The translations under genes and the position numbers were made by a program. From Catellatospora coxensis (lineage in GTDB: Bacteria; Actinomycetota; Actinomycetes; Mycobacteriales; Micromonosporaceae): a DNA stretch of 64,000 nucleotides. The notes beneath the pieces are model-generated. The model was not told the DNA's origin. It searched no databases and saw nothing but the letters and a program-made list of their open reading frames with translations. How positions within the stretch are numbered: position 1 is the first letter of the stretch; each line of letters opens with the position of its first letter. This document shows positions 14,590 through 24,358 of the stretch, piece after piece. The stretch covers positions 25,308-89,307 of the forward strand of contig NZ_BONI01000036.1 in NCBI RefSeq assembly GCF_016862635.1. The letters are read 5' to 3'.

Positions 14590-15179
14590 GGGGCCGGGCG
14601 GAGCGCGCCGCGCCGCAGGCGGATCGCCGCCACGACGTAGTCGACGCCCGTGACCACGGTCACCAGCAGCGCCGCGCCCATCAGCCACGGGCCGACCGCC
14701 GACCACGGGGCCGGGAACGGCCACAGGTACCAGGCGATCGCCGCGATCTGGAGCACGGTCTTGAGCTTGCCGCCGCGGCTGGCCGCGATCACGCCGTACC
14801 GGATGACCCAGAAGCGCAGCAGCGTGATGCCCCACTCCCGGACCAGGATGACCAGGGTGACCCACCACGGGAGCAGGTCGTACCAGCTCAGCAGGACCAG
14901 CGCCGAACCGGTCAGGGCCTTGTCCGCGATCGGGTCGGCGACCTTGCCGAACGAGGTGACCAGCTCGTAGCGCCGGGCGATCCAGCCGTCGACGTAGTCG
15001 GTGAACGACGCGACGCCGAACGTGATCGCGGCCGCGATCCGCCAGCGGTTGTCGGTCATCCCAGAAACGATCACCAGTGCCACGAAGACCGGCACCAGCA
15101 CGATGCGCACGACCGTGAGGACGTTGGCGGCGTTGAGCAGCGGTGGCACCCGGCGTGAACGTTCCTGCACGGCAGACAC
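14586..15179 (-). CDS. pgsA: CDP-diacylglycerol--glycerol-3-phosphate 3-phosphatidyltransferase
   Basis: This 197-aa membrane protein carries the CDP-alcohol phosphotransferase signature D-G-x2-A-R-x8-G-x3-D-x3-D (DGWIARRYELVTSFGKVADP, then IAD) near residue 64, flanked by several transmembrane helices. The enzyme makes phosphatidylglycerol phosphate from CDP-diacylglycerol and sn-glycerol 3-phosphate at the inner leaflet. A related activity, phosphatidylinositol-phosphate synthase, shares the motif, but this genomic position next to cinA and clgR is that of pgsA3-type genes. The GTG start lies 1 nt after the rimO stop, so the gene is part of the rimO-pgsA-NAT-cinA transcription unit. Confidence 0.88.
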   Translation of the reverse strand: MSAVQERSRRVPPLLNAANVLTVVRIVLVPVFVALVIVSGMTDNRWRIAAAITFGVASFTDYVDGWIARRYELVTSFGKVADPIADKALTGSALVLLSWYDLLPWWVTLVILVREWGITLLRFWVIRYGVIAASRGGKLKTVLQIAAIAWYLWPFPAPWSAVGPWLMGAALLVTVVTGVDYVVAAIRLRRGALRPAP

Positions 15180-15180
15180 G

Positions 15181-16722
15181 CTAACCAGCCACCACGGCCA
15201 GCGCAGGCCGACCGGCGGAAGCCGCGTCGATCATTTCCACCGGTACGGCGACCAGGTCCACGCCCTCGGTCCCGGTCACCCGGGCCCGCACCAGGTCACC
15301 GGGGTGCAGCGCGCCGAGGTCGACGCCGCCCTCCCCCGCGACCAGCGTGGTCGAGCCGTCCACCTCCGGCGCCTGGTGCGCGGCGCGGCCCTCGACGGTC
15401 CGACCGTCAGTGGTGTCCACGAGCACGTCCACCAGGCTGCCCAGCCGCTCCTCGGCCCGCTGGCCGCACAGCTCCTCGACCAGGCTCAGCATCCGGTCGT
15501 ACCGGCCGCGGATCGTCTTCGTGCCCACCTTGCCGTCCATGGTCGCGGCCTCGGTGCCGTCCTCGTCGCTGTAGTCGAACACGCCGATCGCGTCGAGGCG
15601 CGCCTCGCTGACGAAGCGCACCAGCTCCTCGTAGTCGGCGCGGGTCTCGCCGGGGAAGCCGACGATGAAGTTGCTGCGCGCGCCGGCCTCGGGGGCGAGC
15701 TTGCGGGCGCTGTCCAGCAGCTCCAGGAACCGCTCGGTGGAGCCGAAACGCCGCATGCGGCGCAGCACCGGCTCGGACGAGTGCTGGAACGACAGGTCGA
15801 AGTACGGCGCGACGCCCGGTGTGGTGGCGATCGCCTCGACCAGGCCGGGCCGGGTCTCCGCGGGCTGCAGGTAGCTCACCCGCACCCGGACCAGTCCCTT
15901 GATCGCGGCCAGCTGCGGCAGCAGCTTCTCCAGCGCCCGCGGGTCGCCCAGGTCCTTGCCGTACGACGTGGAGTTCTCGCTGACCAGCACCAGCTCGCGG
16001 ACGCCCGTGCCGGCCAGCCACTCGGCCTCGGCCAGCAGCTCGTCGGGCGTACGGCTGACGAACGAGCCGCGGAACGCCGGGATGGCGCAGAACGAGCACC
16101 GGCGGTCGCAGCCGCTGGCCAGCTTCAGCGAGGCCACCGGGCTCTTGTCGAGCCGGTGCCGCAGCACAGGCCGCAGGTGCGCCGGGGTGGCTGAGTCGAC
16201 CACCGCGGCCTCACGGCCGCGCGAGTCGTTGGTGAACGCGGCGTGGCCGGGCACGATCACGCCGGTCTCGCGGCGCTCGGCCGGGGCGATCGGCAAGAGT
16301 TTGCGGCGGTCGCGCGGGGTGTGCGCGTCGTGCTTCTCCCCGCGCAGCACCGAGCCGAGCGCGGCGGAGATCGACGGGTAGTCGTCGAAGCCGAGCACCG
16401 CGTCGGCCTCGGGCAGGCTCTTGGCCAGCTCGTTGCCGTACCGCTCGGCCATGCAGCCCGCGGCGACGACCTTCGCGCCGGTGTCGGCGGCGGCCAGCAG
16501 CGTGTCGATCGAGTCCTGCTTGGCCTTCTCGACGAAGCCGCAGGTGTTGACGAGGACCACGTCCGCGCCCTCGCCGTCGGTGCTGACCTGCCAGCCGTCG
16601 GCCGCCAGGCGCGCGGCCAGCTCTTCCGAGTCGACCTCGTTGCGGGCGCAGCCCAGGGTCAGCAGCGCGACCCGCCGCCCGTTCTCGGGCACGGAAAGAT
16701 CATGGGAAGAGTCAACTGGCAC
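15181..16722 (-). CDS. rimO: Ribosomal protein uS12 methylthiotransferase RimO
   Basis: This 513-aa radical-SAM enzyme has the three MTTase domains in order: an N-terminal UPF0004 domain with cluster cysteines ([34 protein letters not shown]), the radical-SAM core with [15 protein letters not shown], and a C-terminal TRAM domain. RimO adds a methylthio group to an Asp of ribosomal protein S12. A segment of about 45 residues with [21 protein letters not shown] precedes the core, as in other actinobacterial RimO. GTG 16722 is taken as the start; no strong ribosome-binding site is visible. It is the first gene of a run with pgsA, NAT and cinA. Confidence 0.95.
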   Translation of the reverse strand: MPVDSSHDLSVPENGRRVALLTLGCARNEVDSEELAARLAADGWQVSTDGEGADVVLVNTCGFVEKAKQDSIDTLLAAADTGAKVVAAGCMAERYGNELAKSLPEADAVLGFDDYPSISAALGSVLRGEKHDAHTPRDRRKLLPIAPAERRETGVIVPGHAAFTNDSRGREAAVVDSATPAHLRPVLRHRLDKSPVASLKLASGCDRRCSFCAIPAFRGSFVSRTPDELLAEAEWLAGTGVRELVLVSENSTSYGKDLGDPRALEKLLPQLAAIKGLVRVRVSYLQPAETRPGLVEAIATTPGVAPYFDLSFQHSSEPVLRRMRRFGSTERFLELLDSARKLAPEAGARSNFIVGFPGETRADYEELVRFVSEARLDAIGVFDYSDEDGTEAATMDGKVGTKTIRGRYDRMLSLVEELCGQRAEERLGSLVDVLVDTTDGRTVEGRAAHQAPEVDGSTTLVAGEGGVDLGALHPGDLVRARVTGTEGVDLVAVPVEMIDAASAGRPALAVVAG

Positions 16723-16771
16723 CCGCCCAGGCTACCGGCCCCCGGCGACATACCGCCTACTGCCTTCCATG

Positions 16772-16824
16772 TAAGGAAGGGCACCTTCTCATCGCTATGC
16801 GTAGTAAAAGGTGCCCTTCTTAAC
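16772..16824. repeat. Family C inverted repeat, copy 2 (divergent intergenic region)
   Basis: TAAGGAAGGGCACCTTCTC and AAAAGGTGCCCTTCTTAAC flank a CATCGCTATGCGTAG centre. It lies between the divergent starts of rimO and the 16927 gene, so it cannot be a simple terminator for a flanking gene. Confidence 0.75.
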
Positions 16825-16926
16825 CCGTCCGGGCTACCCTTGCCGACGGCCGCGCCCTCCGGCGCCTGCCCCGGACGAGTGCCTGCCGTACCCGGAACGA
16901 CAAGACGGCGCGCAGAAGACACGATC

Positions 16927-17187
16927 ATGAATCATGACGTCCTGCAGATCCTGGGCGCGCTGACCGTGCTGGCCGGATACGTGGCGGCCCAGCTCGGCTG
17001 GACCACTCCCCGCTCGCTCGGCTACCTGATCGCCAACACCCTCGGCGCCGGCGTGCTCGCCTGGCTCGCCTGGACCAGCCAGGACTGGGGCTTCCTCCTC
17101 CTGGAGGGCGTCTGGTCCGCCGTGAGCGCGTTCGCCCTGATCGCGGTCCTCCGCACCCGCCGCACCCCCAACCCCACCCCCTCCTGA
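16927..17187 (+). CDS. Small two/three-helix membrane protein, CBU_0592-like
   Basis: This 86-aa protein has three hydrophobic stretches (about residues 7-24, 33-49 and 55-76). The N-L-G-A...E-x2-W-S...S-x-F-A-L arrangement (IANTLGAGVLAWLAW and LLEGVWSAVSAFALI) resembles the CBU_0592-like domain of small bacterial membrane proteins. No function is known for the family. ATG 16927 is used; there is no clear ribosome-binding site. It is divergent from rimO and convergent with the truncated ltrA, separated from the latter by a hairpin and a family B repeat. Confidence 0.65.
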   Translation: MNHDVLQILGALTVLAGYVAAQLGWTTPRSLGYLIANTLGAGVLAWLAWTSQDWGFLLLEGVWSAVSAFALIAVLRTRRTPNPTPS

Positions 17188-17243
17188 CGCCACCCGCCCC
17201 TCCCGACGCCGCCCGCGCTCCCGCGCGCTCGCGCGCTCGCGCA

Positions 17244-17297
17244 GTTTCGGGGAAAGTGCAGCTTCGCCGACCCGCAAAGGCGCACTTTCCCCGAAAC
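17244..17297. terminator. Hairpin with 16-nt perfect arms
   Basis: GTTTCGGGGAAAGTGC at 17244-17259 is exactly complementary to 17282-17297, with a 22-nt loop. It stands 57 nt after the small membrane-protein gene and is probably its terminator. The preceding CGCGCGCTCG run (17215-17240) is low complexity. Confidence 0.55.
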
Positions 17298-17340
17298 CGC
17301 AGCGCCTCACCGCCCCGACCGGGGCGGGCGGGCCAGGTGG

Positions 17341-17400
17341 GTGATCATGAAGTTGTGGTGGGGACACGCCGTCGAGCCGTGCCATAAGTTCATGATCAAC
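17341..17400. terminator. Family B inverted repeat, copy 2
   Basis: Same arms as copy 1 but in opposite orientation (CCGTGCCATAAGTTCATGATCAAC on the right side, in two blocks). It supplies the TGA stop (17396-17398) of the truncated ltrA gene and lies between convergent genes. Confidence 0.6.
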
Positions 17401-18076
17401 GCGGGAGGGGGCGGCGGGATTCGAGGGTGAGCATGGCGGCCAGGATGAGAGTGAGGGTGATGAGCTGGGCCAGGGTGTGCAGGACGCCGAGGGGGACGGT
17501 GGCGAGGACGGCGAGGGCGCCGAGCAGGCGGTAGCGGCGCCGGCCGATGCCCAGTACGCCGCGGAACAGCGCGTCGCCGAGCAGGAAGACGGCGATGCCA
17601 CCGGCCAGCAGCAGCGCCTGCGGGAGGTACACGTGCGCGTCGGCGTACGTGGTGGCCTTCTTCACCCCGGCGGCGAAGGCGACCACGCCGAGCAGCAGCG
17701 GCACGTGCGCCCAGCCGAACGCGTGCAGGGCCACCCGGCCGCGCCGCATCGAGGGCACCGCGTCCAGCGCGTGCTCGGCGCGTACGTCGTCGCCGCCGAA
17801 GTAGGTCCACCACAGCAGGAACGACAGCGTCAGGCCGAGTCCGGCGACCGCGATCAGCGGGCCGGTCAGTGGCAGCCCGGCCGCGCCGACGCCGATGGCG
17901 ACGATCGACTCGCCGAGCGCCACGATCACGATGAGGCCGTGCCGCTCCACGAAATGCGCCGAGGAGATGCTCCACTCCGCCAGCGGGTGCAGGTACGGCG
18001 AGGCGGCCATCACCACGACCGCGGCCAGCCACAACGCGATCCGCGAGGGCCCAGTGACGATGCCCCCGGCCAGCAC
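17396..18076 (-). pseudogene. LtrA-like protein lacking its N-terminal part
   Basis: This 226-aa membrane frame matches the C-terminal part of the 'low temperature requirement protein A' family (about 380-400 aa), including the diagnostic HFVERHGLIVIVALGESIVAIG. The first 150 or so residues, with the N-terminal helices, are missing: the frame begins at a GTG 1 nt beyond the ftsK stop, and no LtrA-like sequence is seen further upstream, where ftsK occupies the same strand. It is either a remnant left by a deletion joining ltrA to ftsK, or a shortened protein still translated by coupling to ftsK. The reading frame itself is undamaged. The right end of the frame runs into a family B repeat that gives the stop. 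Confidence 0.6.
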
Positions 18077-18077
18077 C

Positions 18078-20573
18078 TCAGTCGTCGTCGACGCCGAGTG
18101 CGGCCAGCACCTCCGCCAGCTCGTCCGGCTTGATCAGCACCTCGCGGGCCTTGGAGCCCTCGGACGGCCCGACGATGCCGCGGGTCTCCATGAGGTCCAT
18201 CAGCCGTCCCGCCTTGGCGAAGCCGACACGCAGCTTGCGCTGCAACATGCTGGTCGAGCCGAGCTGGGACACCACGACCAGCTCGATCGCCTGCACGAGC
18301 AGCGTCAGGTCGTCGCCGATCTCCTCGTCGATCTTCTTCTTGGTGTCCTGCACCGGGGCGAGCACCTCGGGGCGGAACTCCGGCTCGCGCTGGCGCTTGC
18401 AGAACGCGACGATGTCGTTCATCTCGTTCTCGCTGACCCAGGAGCCCTGGATGCGCTGCGGCTTGCTCGCGCCCATCGGCAGGAACAGCGCGTCGCCGCG
18501 GCCGATCAGCTTCTCGGCGCCGGGCTGGTCCAGGATGACCCGGGAGTCGGCCAGCGAGCTGGTCGCGAACGCGAGCCGGGACGGCACGTTGGCCTTGATC
18601 AGGCCGGTCACCACGTCGACCGACGGGCGCTGGGTGGCCAGCACCAGGTGGATGCCGGCCGCGCGGGCCAGCTGGGTGATGCGCACGATCGAGTCCTCGA
18701 CGTCGCGCGGCGCGACCATCATGAGGTCGGCCAGCTCGTCGACGACCACCAGCAGGTACGGGTACGGCTTGAGCACGCGCTCGGAGCCGGGCGGCGGCTT
18801 GATCTGGCCGGCCCGCAGCTTGCGGTTGTAGTCGTCGATGTGGCGCACCCCGGCGGCGGCGAGGTCGTCGTAGCGCATGTCCATCTCGCGGACGACCCAT
18901 TCGAGGGCGTCCGCGGCCTTCTTGGGGTTGGTGACGATCGGGGTCACCAGGTGCGGGATGCCCTCGTAGTTGGTCATCTCGACGCGCTTGGGGTCGATCA
19001 GCAGCAGCCGCACCTGGTCCGGGGTGGCCCGCGCCAGGATCGACACCAGCAACGAGTTGAGGCAGGAGGACTTGCCCGCGCCGGTCGCGCCGGCGATGAG
19101 GATGTGCGGCATCTTGGCGAGGTTGGCCACCACGTAGCCGCCCTCGATGTCCTTGCCGAGCGCGACCACCATCGGGTGCTGCTCCGAGGTGGCCACCCGG
19201 GAGCGCAGCACGTCGCCGAGCGCCACGTCCTCGCGGTCGGTGTTGGGGATCTCCACGCCGACCGCGCTCTTGCCCGGGATCGGGCTCAGGATGCGCACGT
19301 CGGGGCTCTTCACCGCGTACGCGATGTTGCGCGACAGGGCGGTGATGCGCTCCACCTTCACCCCGAGCCCGAGCTCGACCTCGTAGCGGGTGACCGTCGG
19401 CCCCCGGGTGAAGCCGGTCACCGCCGCGTCCACATCGAACTGGTCGAACACGTGCGCGAGCGCGGCGATGACCTCGTCGTTGGCCTTGGACCGGGTCTTG
19501 GCCGCCTCGCCGGGCTTGAGCAGGTTGGCGGGCGGGAGGGTGTAGTCGCCCCCGAGGCTGGGCAGCATCATCTGCTCGGTCTTGGTGGGCGGCGGGGTGT
19601 GCTGGGGCGGGTCGGGCTTGCGCCGCTTGGCCGGCCGCTCGATGGCGACGGTCTCCTGCTCGGCGAGGTGCCGCTCGTATGCCGCGTCGTCGAAGTCGTC
19701 GTCCGGATCCGGCGGGCTGAACGCCGCGGGCGGGGTGAGCCGCTTGCGGCGCCGCGGAGCGGGGACCTCCTGCTCGTCCTCGACGTCCTCCTCGGAGCGC
19801 TCCGGGGTGGCCACGCCGAGCAGGCTGTCGCGCAGGTGCGCGAGCCGTTCCGGGATCTTGTTGACCGGTGTCGCCGTGATGACCAGTACGCCGAAGGTCA
19901 GCAGCAGGATGAAGAGCAGGACCGCGACGAAGCCCGACAGCACACCGGCGAGACCGCCGCCGACGAGCTTGCCGAGCAGCCCGCCGCTCTGCTCCATCTG
20001 CTGGACCTCGACCGGGGCGAACGCGATGTGCAGCAGCGCGGTCGAGGCGAGGGTGAGCGCCGTCCAGCCGACGATGCCCCGCCCGCGCTGGGCGGGGTCG
20101 GGCTCGGAGCGCATCACCCGGACGCCGCACACGAACAGCAGCAGGGGCAGCGCGGCGGCGGTCGCGCCGATGAAGAAGCGGGTGGTGTCGGCCAGCCAGG
20201 CGCCGAAGGTGCCGCCACTGCCCTGGGCCGAGCCCCAGACGGCGACGCCGAACAGGATGGACAGCGCGATCAGCAGCAGGCCGAGGCCGTCGCGACGGTG
20301 CTCCGGGTCGAGGTCGCGGGCCTTGGCCGCCTGCGAGCCGACGGCGCGCACCATCCAGCCGAGGCCGTGCGCGATCGCCATCCAGATGCCGCCGATCAGG
20401 CGGCCGAAGATCGCGGCCGGGTTGATGGTGGCGCGGGTCCGGCGGCGCGCCGCGGGCCGCCGCGCGGGGGCGCGCCGGGCGGGCGCGCGGCCGGTCTGTC
20501 GGGTACGCGCGGCCGCGGCCTTCGTCGGCGTGGCAGCTCGACGACGGCTCGATGAGGAAGTACGGCCCGCCAT
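18078..20573 (-). CDS. ftsK: DNA translocase FtsK/SpoIIIE
   Basis: This protein of about 831 aa has the FtsK order: a basic Ala/Arg-rich cytoplasmic tail (residues 1-45), a membrane domain with about four helices, a Pro/Arg-rich linker shorter than in E. coli, an alpha-beta motor with Walker A ([16 protein letters not shown]) and Walker B ([14 protein letters not shown]), and a C-terminal gamma winged-helix domain ([21 protein letters not shown]) that reads KOPS-type polar sequences. FtsK pumps chromosomal DNA through the closing septum and supports dimer resolution. ATG 20573 ([12 protein letters not shown]) was chosen over an in-frame start 9 nt upstream. It ends 1 nt before the truncated ltrA frame. 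Confidence 0.95.
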   Translation of the reverse strand: MAGRTSSSSRRRAATPTKAAAARTRQTGRAPARRAPARRPAARRRTRATINPAAIFGRLIGGIWMAIAHGLGWMVRAVGSQAAKARDLDPEHRRDGLGLLLIALSILFGVAVWGSAQGSGGTFGAWLADTTRFFIGATAAALPLLLFVCGVRVMRSEPDPAQRGRGIVGWTALTLASTALLHIAFAPVEVQQMEQSGGLLGKLVGGGLAGVLSGFVAVLLFILLLTFGVLVITATPVNKIPERLAHLRDSLLGVATPERSEEDVEDEQEVPAPRRRKRLTPPAAFSPPDPDDDFDDAAYERHLAEQETVAIERPAKRRKPDPPQHTPPPTKTEQMMLPSLGGDYTLPPANLLKPGEAAKTRSKANDEVIAALAHVFDQFDVDAAVTGFTRGPTVTRYEVELGLGVKVERITALSRNIAYAVKSPDVRILSPIPGKSAVGVEIPNTDREDVALGDVLRSRVATSEQHPMVVALGKDIEGGYVVANLAKMPHILIAGATGAGKSSCLNSLLVSILARATPDQVRLLLIDPKRVEMTNYEGIPHLVTPIVTNPKKAADALEWVVREMDMRYDDLAAAGVRHIDDYNRKLRAGQIKPPPGSERVLKPYPYLLVVVDELADLMMVAPRDVEDSIVRITQLARAAGIHLVLATQRPSVDVVTGLIKANVPSRLAFATSSLADSRVILDQPGAEKLIGRGDALFLPMGASKPQRIQGSWVSENEMNDIVAFCKRQREPEFRPEVLAPVQDTKKKIDEEIGDDLTLLVQAIELVVVSQLGSTSMLQRKLRVGFAKAGRLMDLMETRGIVGPSEGSKAREVLIKPDELAEVLAALGVDDD

Positions 20574-20596
20574 GCCCCACACCGTAACCCCTCCAC

Positions 20597-20657
20597 GTTG
20601 ATCATGAACTTATGGAACGGTTCGACGGCGTGTCGTTGTCCTAAGTTCATGATCAAC
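20597..20657. terminator. Family B inverted repeat, copy 3
   Basis: GTTGATCATGAACTTATGG with its complement, located between the rnj stop and the ftsK start on the minus strand, 32 nt past rnj. Probable rnj terminator. Confidence 0.6.
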
Positions 20658-20688
20658 GCGGGAGGGGGTCCACGGCGGACAGTCGGGG

Positions 20689-22398
20689 TCAGACCTCCAG
20701 GACGGAGGGGACGATCATCGGGCGGCGGCGGTAGGCCTCGTTGACCCAGCGGCCGACGACCCGGCGGACGATCTGCTGGAGCTGGTGGGCGTCGGTCACG
20801 CCGTCCAGCGCCGCGCGGTCCAGGGCCTCGGTGACCAGCGGCAGCGCCGGGTCGAACGCGGTCGGATCCTCGGAGAAGCCCTTCGCCGACAGCAGCGGGC
20901 CGCCCACCACCTTGCCGGTGACCGAGTCGACGACCACGGTGACCGCGATGAAGCCGCCGTCGCCCAGCACCCGGCGCTCGGTCAGCAGGCTCTCGCCGAC
21001 GTCGCCGATGGCCAGACCGTCCACATAGACGTACCGGCTCTTGACGTGGCCGACCAGCTTGGCATGGCCCTCGACGAGGTCGACGACGTCGCCGTCCTCG
21101 CACAGCACCACCCGGGACGGGTCCACCCCGGAGTCGACGCCGAGCTGAGCATGCGCCCGCAGGTGCCGCCACTCGCCGTGCACCGGCATCAGGTTGCTCG
21201 GCTTCACGACGTTGAGCAGGTAGAGCAGCTCACCCGCGGGGGCGTGGCCGCTGACGTGGACCTTGGCGACGTCCTTGTGGATGACGTTCGCGCCGAGCCG
21301 GGCCAGCTGGTTGATCACCCGGTACACGCTGGTCTCGTTGCCGGGGACCAGCGAGCTGGCCAGCACCACGGTGTCGTTGGGACCGACCGTGATGTGGCGG
21401 TGGTCGCCGGTGGCCATCCGGCCCAGCGCGCTCATCGGCTCGCCCTGCGAACCGGTCGACATCAGCACGATCTCGTTCGGCGGCAGGCTCGCCGCCTCCT
21501 CCATGTTCACCACCAGGCCGGCCTTGACCTTCAGCAGGCCGAGGTCGCGGGCGATGCCCATGTTGCGGACCATGGACCGGCCGATCAGGGCGACCTTGCG
21601 GCCGTGCTCCTCGGCCGCGTCGAACACCTGCTGCACCCGGTGCACGTGCGAGGCGAACGAGGCCACGATGATGCGGCCGGTCGCCTTGCCGAAGATCGAA
21701 CCGAGCACGGGGCCGATCTGCTTCTCCGGCGAGACGAAGCCCGGGATCTCCGCGTTGGTGGAGTCCGACAGCAGCAGGTCGACGCCCTCCGCGCCGAGCC
21801 GGGCGAAGCCGGCCAGGTCGGTGATGCGCCCGTCCAGCGGCAGCTGGTCCATCTTGAAGTCGCCGGTGTGCAGCACCAGGCCCGCCTCGGTGCGGATGGC
21901 GACCGCGAGCGCGTCCGGGATCGAGTGGTTGACCGCGAAGAACTCCAGCTCGAACGGCCCGAGCCGCTCGCGCTGCCCCTCGGCGACGGTCAGCGTGTAC
22001 GGCGTGATGCGCCGCTCGGCCAGCTTCGCCTCGATCAGCGCCAGCGTGAACTGGGAGCCGACCAGCGGGATGTCGTTCTTGTGGGCGAGCAGGTAGGGCA
22101 CGGCGCCGATGTGGTCCTCGTGGCCGTGCGTCAGCACGATGGCCTGGACGTCGCCGAGGCGGTCCAGGATCGGCGCGAAGTCCGGCAGGATCAGGTCGAC
22201 GCCGGGCTGGTCGGCGGTGTCCGGGAACAGCACGCCGCAGTCGACGATCAGCAGCTTGCCGCCGAACTCGAACACGGTCATGTTGCGGCCGATGGCCCCC
22301 AGCCCGCCCAGCGGGATGATCCGCAGGCCTCCTTCGGGCAGCGGCGGGGGCGCGCCCAGATTGGCGCTACGCCCGGTCTCCAGTTGCGGCGAGGTCAA
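20689..22398 (-). CDS. rnj: Ribonuclease J
   Basis: This 569-aa metallo-beta-lactamase/beta-CASP nuclease has the zinc motif HGHEDHIG (near residue 94), the HSIPDALA and HTGDFKMDQ segments, the beta-CASP motifs (SDSTNAE, ASFASHVHR, STGSQGEP, HVSGHA) and a C-terminal domain. RNase J acts as endonuclease and 5'-3' exonuclease in rRNA and mRNA processing. The best start is TTG 22398, lying 9 nt after AAGGAG; nearby ATG and GTG codons are out of frame. It lies downstream of dapA on the same strand, as in other actinobacteria (thyX-dapA-rnj). Confidence 0.95.
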   Translation of the reverse strand: MTSPQLETGRSANLGAPPPLPEGGLRIIPLGGLGAIGRNMTVFEFGGKLLIVDCGVLFPDTADQPGVDLILPDFAPILDRLGDVQAIVLTHGHEDHIGAVPYLLAHKNDIPLVGSQFTLALIEAKLAERRITPYTLTVAEGQRERLGPFELEFFAVNHSIPDALAVAIRTEAGLVLHTGDFKMDQLPLDGRITDLAGFARLGAEGVDLLLSDSTNAEIPGFVSPEKQIGPVLGSIFGKATGRIIVASFASHVHRVQQVFDAAEEHGRKVALIGRSMVRNMGIARDLGLLKVKAGLVVNMEEAASLPPNEIVLMSTGSQGEPMSALGRMATGDHRHITVGPNDTVVLASSLVPGNETSVYRVINQLARLGANVIHKDVAKVHVSGHAPAGELLYLLNVVKPSNLMPVHGEWRHLRAHAQLGVDSGVDPSRVVLCEDGDVVDLVEGHAKLVGHVKSRYVYVDGLAIGDVGESLLTERRVLGDGGFIAVTVVVDSVTGKVVGGPLLSAKGFSEDPTAFDPALPLVTEALDRAALDGVTDAHQLQQIVRRVVGRWVNEAYRRRPMIVPSVLEV

Positions 22399-22475
22399 TG
22401 AACATCACTCCTTATGTTCTCCGGCGCGGGTGCCGCCGTCTCAGGGCTGCGGCACGCGGCGCGCCGTTTCGTGCT

Positions 22476-22490
22476 GGGGCTTCGCGCCCC
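22476..22490. terminator. Small GC hairpin between dapA and rnj
   Basis: GGGGC-TTCGC-GCCCC is a 5-bp stem 9 nt past the dapA stop. It could slow or partly stop transcription before rnj; weak evidence. Confidence 0.3.
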
Positions 22491-22498
22491 GGTGGCGT

Positions 22499-23395
22499 CT
22501 AGAGCGGCAGGCCGGCGTCCGCGCAGTCGATGCGCAGCTGCGCCAGCTCGGCCTCGGTCGCGTCGACCAGTGGCGGGCGGACCGGCCCGGCGGGCAGGCC
22601 GCGGACGTTCAGGCCCGCCTTGACCAGGATGGTGCCCTGGGTGCGGAAGATTCCGGTGTACAGCGGGAGCAGCGTCTGGTGCAGGCGCCGCGCCTCGGCG
22701 ACGTCTCCGCGCTCGTACGCCTCGATCAGGTCTTTCGTGCCGACCCCGGTGAAGTGGGTCGAGGTGCCGACCACGCCGACGCCGCCGATCGACAGCAGCG
22801 GGAGGGTGGCCGCGTCGTCGCCGCTGTAGTAGGCGAACTCGGCACGGTGCATGACCCAGGACGCGGCGGCGAGGTCGCCCTTGGCGTCCTTGACGCCCAC
22901 GATGCGCGGGTGCCCGGCCAGGGTGACCATGGTGTCGGTGGAGATCGCGACGCCGGTGCGGTGCGGGATGTCGTACAGCAGGACCGGCACGTCGACCGCG
23001 TCGGCGACCGTGGTGAAGTGCTTGACCAGGCCCGCCTGCGGCGGCTTGTTGTAGTACGGCGAGACGACGAGCAGGCCGTGCGCGCCCGCCTTCTCGGCCG
23101 AGCGGGCCAGCTCGACGGTGTGGTGGGTGCTGAACGTGCCGACCCCGGCCACCACCTGGGCCCGGTCGCCGACGGCCTCGACGACGGCGCGGATCACGGC
23201 GTCCTTCTCCGCGTCGGTCGTGGTCGGCGACTCACCGGTGGTGCCGTTGACGACCAACGCGTCGTTGCGCTGCTCGTCGACGAGGTACGCCGCGAGGCGC
23301 GCGGCACCGTCGGCGTCGACGGCCCCGTCGGCGCCGAACGGCGTGACCATCGCGGTGAGCAGGCGGCCGAACGGCCGTTGAGCGTTGTTCGTCAT
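22499..23395 (-). CDS. dapA: 4-hydroxy-tetrahydrodipicolinate synthase
   Basis: This 298-aa TIM-barrel enzyme condenses pyruvate with aspartate semialdehyde, the first committed step to diaminopimelate and lysine. Motifs seen are VNGTTGESPTTTDAEK (substrate loop with the catalytic Thr pair), SPYYNKPPQ with the active-site Tyr, YDIPHRTG and the Schiff-base Lys in VGVKDAKGD. The length is standard. ATG 23395 is preferred to an in-frame GTG at 23401; neither has a strong ribosome-binding site. It follows thyX by about 40 nt and precedes rnj. The dapB gene for the next pathway step is 7 kb away. Confidence 0.95.
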   Translation of the reverse strand: MTNNAQRPFGRLLTAMVTPFGADGAVDADGAARLAAYLVDEQRNDALVVNGTTGESPTTTDAEKDAVIRAVVEAVGDRAQVVAGVGTFSTHHTVELARSAEKAGAHGLLVVSPYYNKPPQAGLVKHFTTVADAVDVPVLLYDIPHRTGVAISTDTMVTLAGHPRIVGVKDAKGDLAAASWVMHRAEFAYYSGDDAATLPLLSIGGVGVVGTSTHFTGVGTKDLIEAYERGDVAEARRLHQTLLPLYTGIFRTQGTILVKAGLNVRGLPAGPVRPPLVDATEAELAQLRIDCADAGLPL

Positions 23396-23436
23396 GCACA
23401 CAACCTAGCGGAATACGACGGGGGCCATCGTGGCCC

Positions 23437-24189
23437 TCAGGACTCCCAGGTGTAGACGCTGGAGGCGATCTCCGAGCCGTCCGGAAGGGCGCTGATCGAG
23501 AAGTCGCCGAATACGCTCGGTGCGAGTTTCTGCAGTTCACGGAGGGTGGCGATGGCCAGCTCGCGGATCTCCACGTCGGCGTGCTCGGTCGCCCGCATGG
23601 CGATGAAGTGCCGCCACGCACGGTAGTTGCCGGTGACCACGATCCGGGTCTCGGTGGCGTTCGGGAGCACCGCGCGGGCCGCCTGACGGGCCTGCTTGCG
23701 CCGCAGAGTGGCGTTCGGCACGTCCGCGAAGGTGGCCTCCAGACCCTCCAGGAGCTCGTTGTACGCCCGCACCGCGGCCTCGCTGGCCTCGACGAACTTC
23801 TTGTGCAGCTCCGGGTTGGCCGCGATCACCTCGGGCTCGACCATGGCCGCGTCGCGCTCCGGGACGTAGCGCTGGGACAGCTGGGAGTACGAGAAGTGCC
23901 GGTGCCGGATCAGTTCGTGCGTGAAAGAACGTGAGACGCCCGTGAAGTAGAACGTCGCGGTGCCGTGCTCGAGCACCGACAGGTGACCCACCTCGAGGAT
24001 GTGGCGCAGGTAGCCCTCGTTGGTCGCGGTGGCCGGGTTCGGCTTGGACCAGGACTGGTAGCAGGCCCGGCCGGCGAACTCCGCCAGCGCCTGGCCGCCC
24101 TCGGCGTCGGTCTCCCACGGCACGTCGGCCGGGGCCTGGAAGTTCGTCCAGGCGATCAGCTGCACGGAGGGCTTCACCATCTCAGTCAC
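23437..24189 (-). CDS. thyX: Flavin-dependent thymidylate synthase ThyX
   Basis: This 250-aa enzyme has the ThyX signature RHR-x7-S ([11 protein letters not shown], near residue 95), with ERDAAM and the C-terminal RxxxR elements ([12 protein letters not shown]) that bind FAD and dUMP. It makes dTMP from dUMP using methylenetetrahydrofolate and reduced FAD, in place of ThyA; no thyA is seen here. The annotated start is GTG 24189; an ATG three codons in (24180) is equally possible. It is the first gene of a thyX-dapA-rnj run. Confidence 0.95.
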   Translation of the reverse strand: MTEMVKPSVQLIAWTNFQAPADVPWETDAEGGQALAEFAGRACYQSWSKPNPATATNEGYLRHILEVGHLSVLEHGTATFYFTGVSRSFTHELIRHRHFSYSQLSQRYVPERDAAMVEPEVIAANPELHKKFVEASEAAVRAYNELLEGLEATFADVPNATLRRKQARQAARAVLPNATETRIVVTGNYRAWRHFIAMRATEHADVEIRELAIATLRELQKLAPSVFGDFSISALPDGSEIASSVYTWES

Positions 24190-24283
24190 ACGCGCCAGCT
24201 TAGCGTTCCGCGGCCGCCGGCCTGCTGGTGGGATATAGCCGCCATTGTCCGGAAGACGATAAGCGGCAGCCGTCTCTCGCGAC

Positions 24284-24358
24284 TGACATCAGTGCGGCGT
24301 CGACCCGACACCAAACTGACACTTGCGTGACGTCATTTCTGACGTCATAGTGATGTCA
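24284..24358 (+). promoter_or_regulatory. Phased TGACGTCA operator array and leaderless promoter
   Basis: Perfect 8-bp palindromes TGACGTCA lie at 24328-24335 and 24340-24347; a variant TGATGTCA lies at 24351-24358 and its complement TGACATCA at 24284-24291. The steps are 44, 12 and 11 bp, so all face nearly the same side of the helix. TTGCGT (24323) and CATAGT (24346) with 17-nt spacing form a promoter whose start would fall on the ATG at 24358. No Shine-Dalgarno is visible. The array spans the promoter, so it should repress or tune the operon. Confidence 0.6.
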
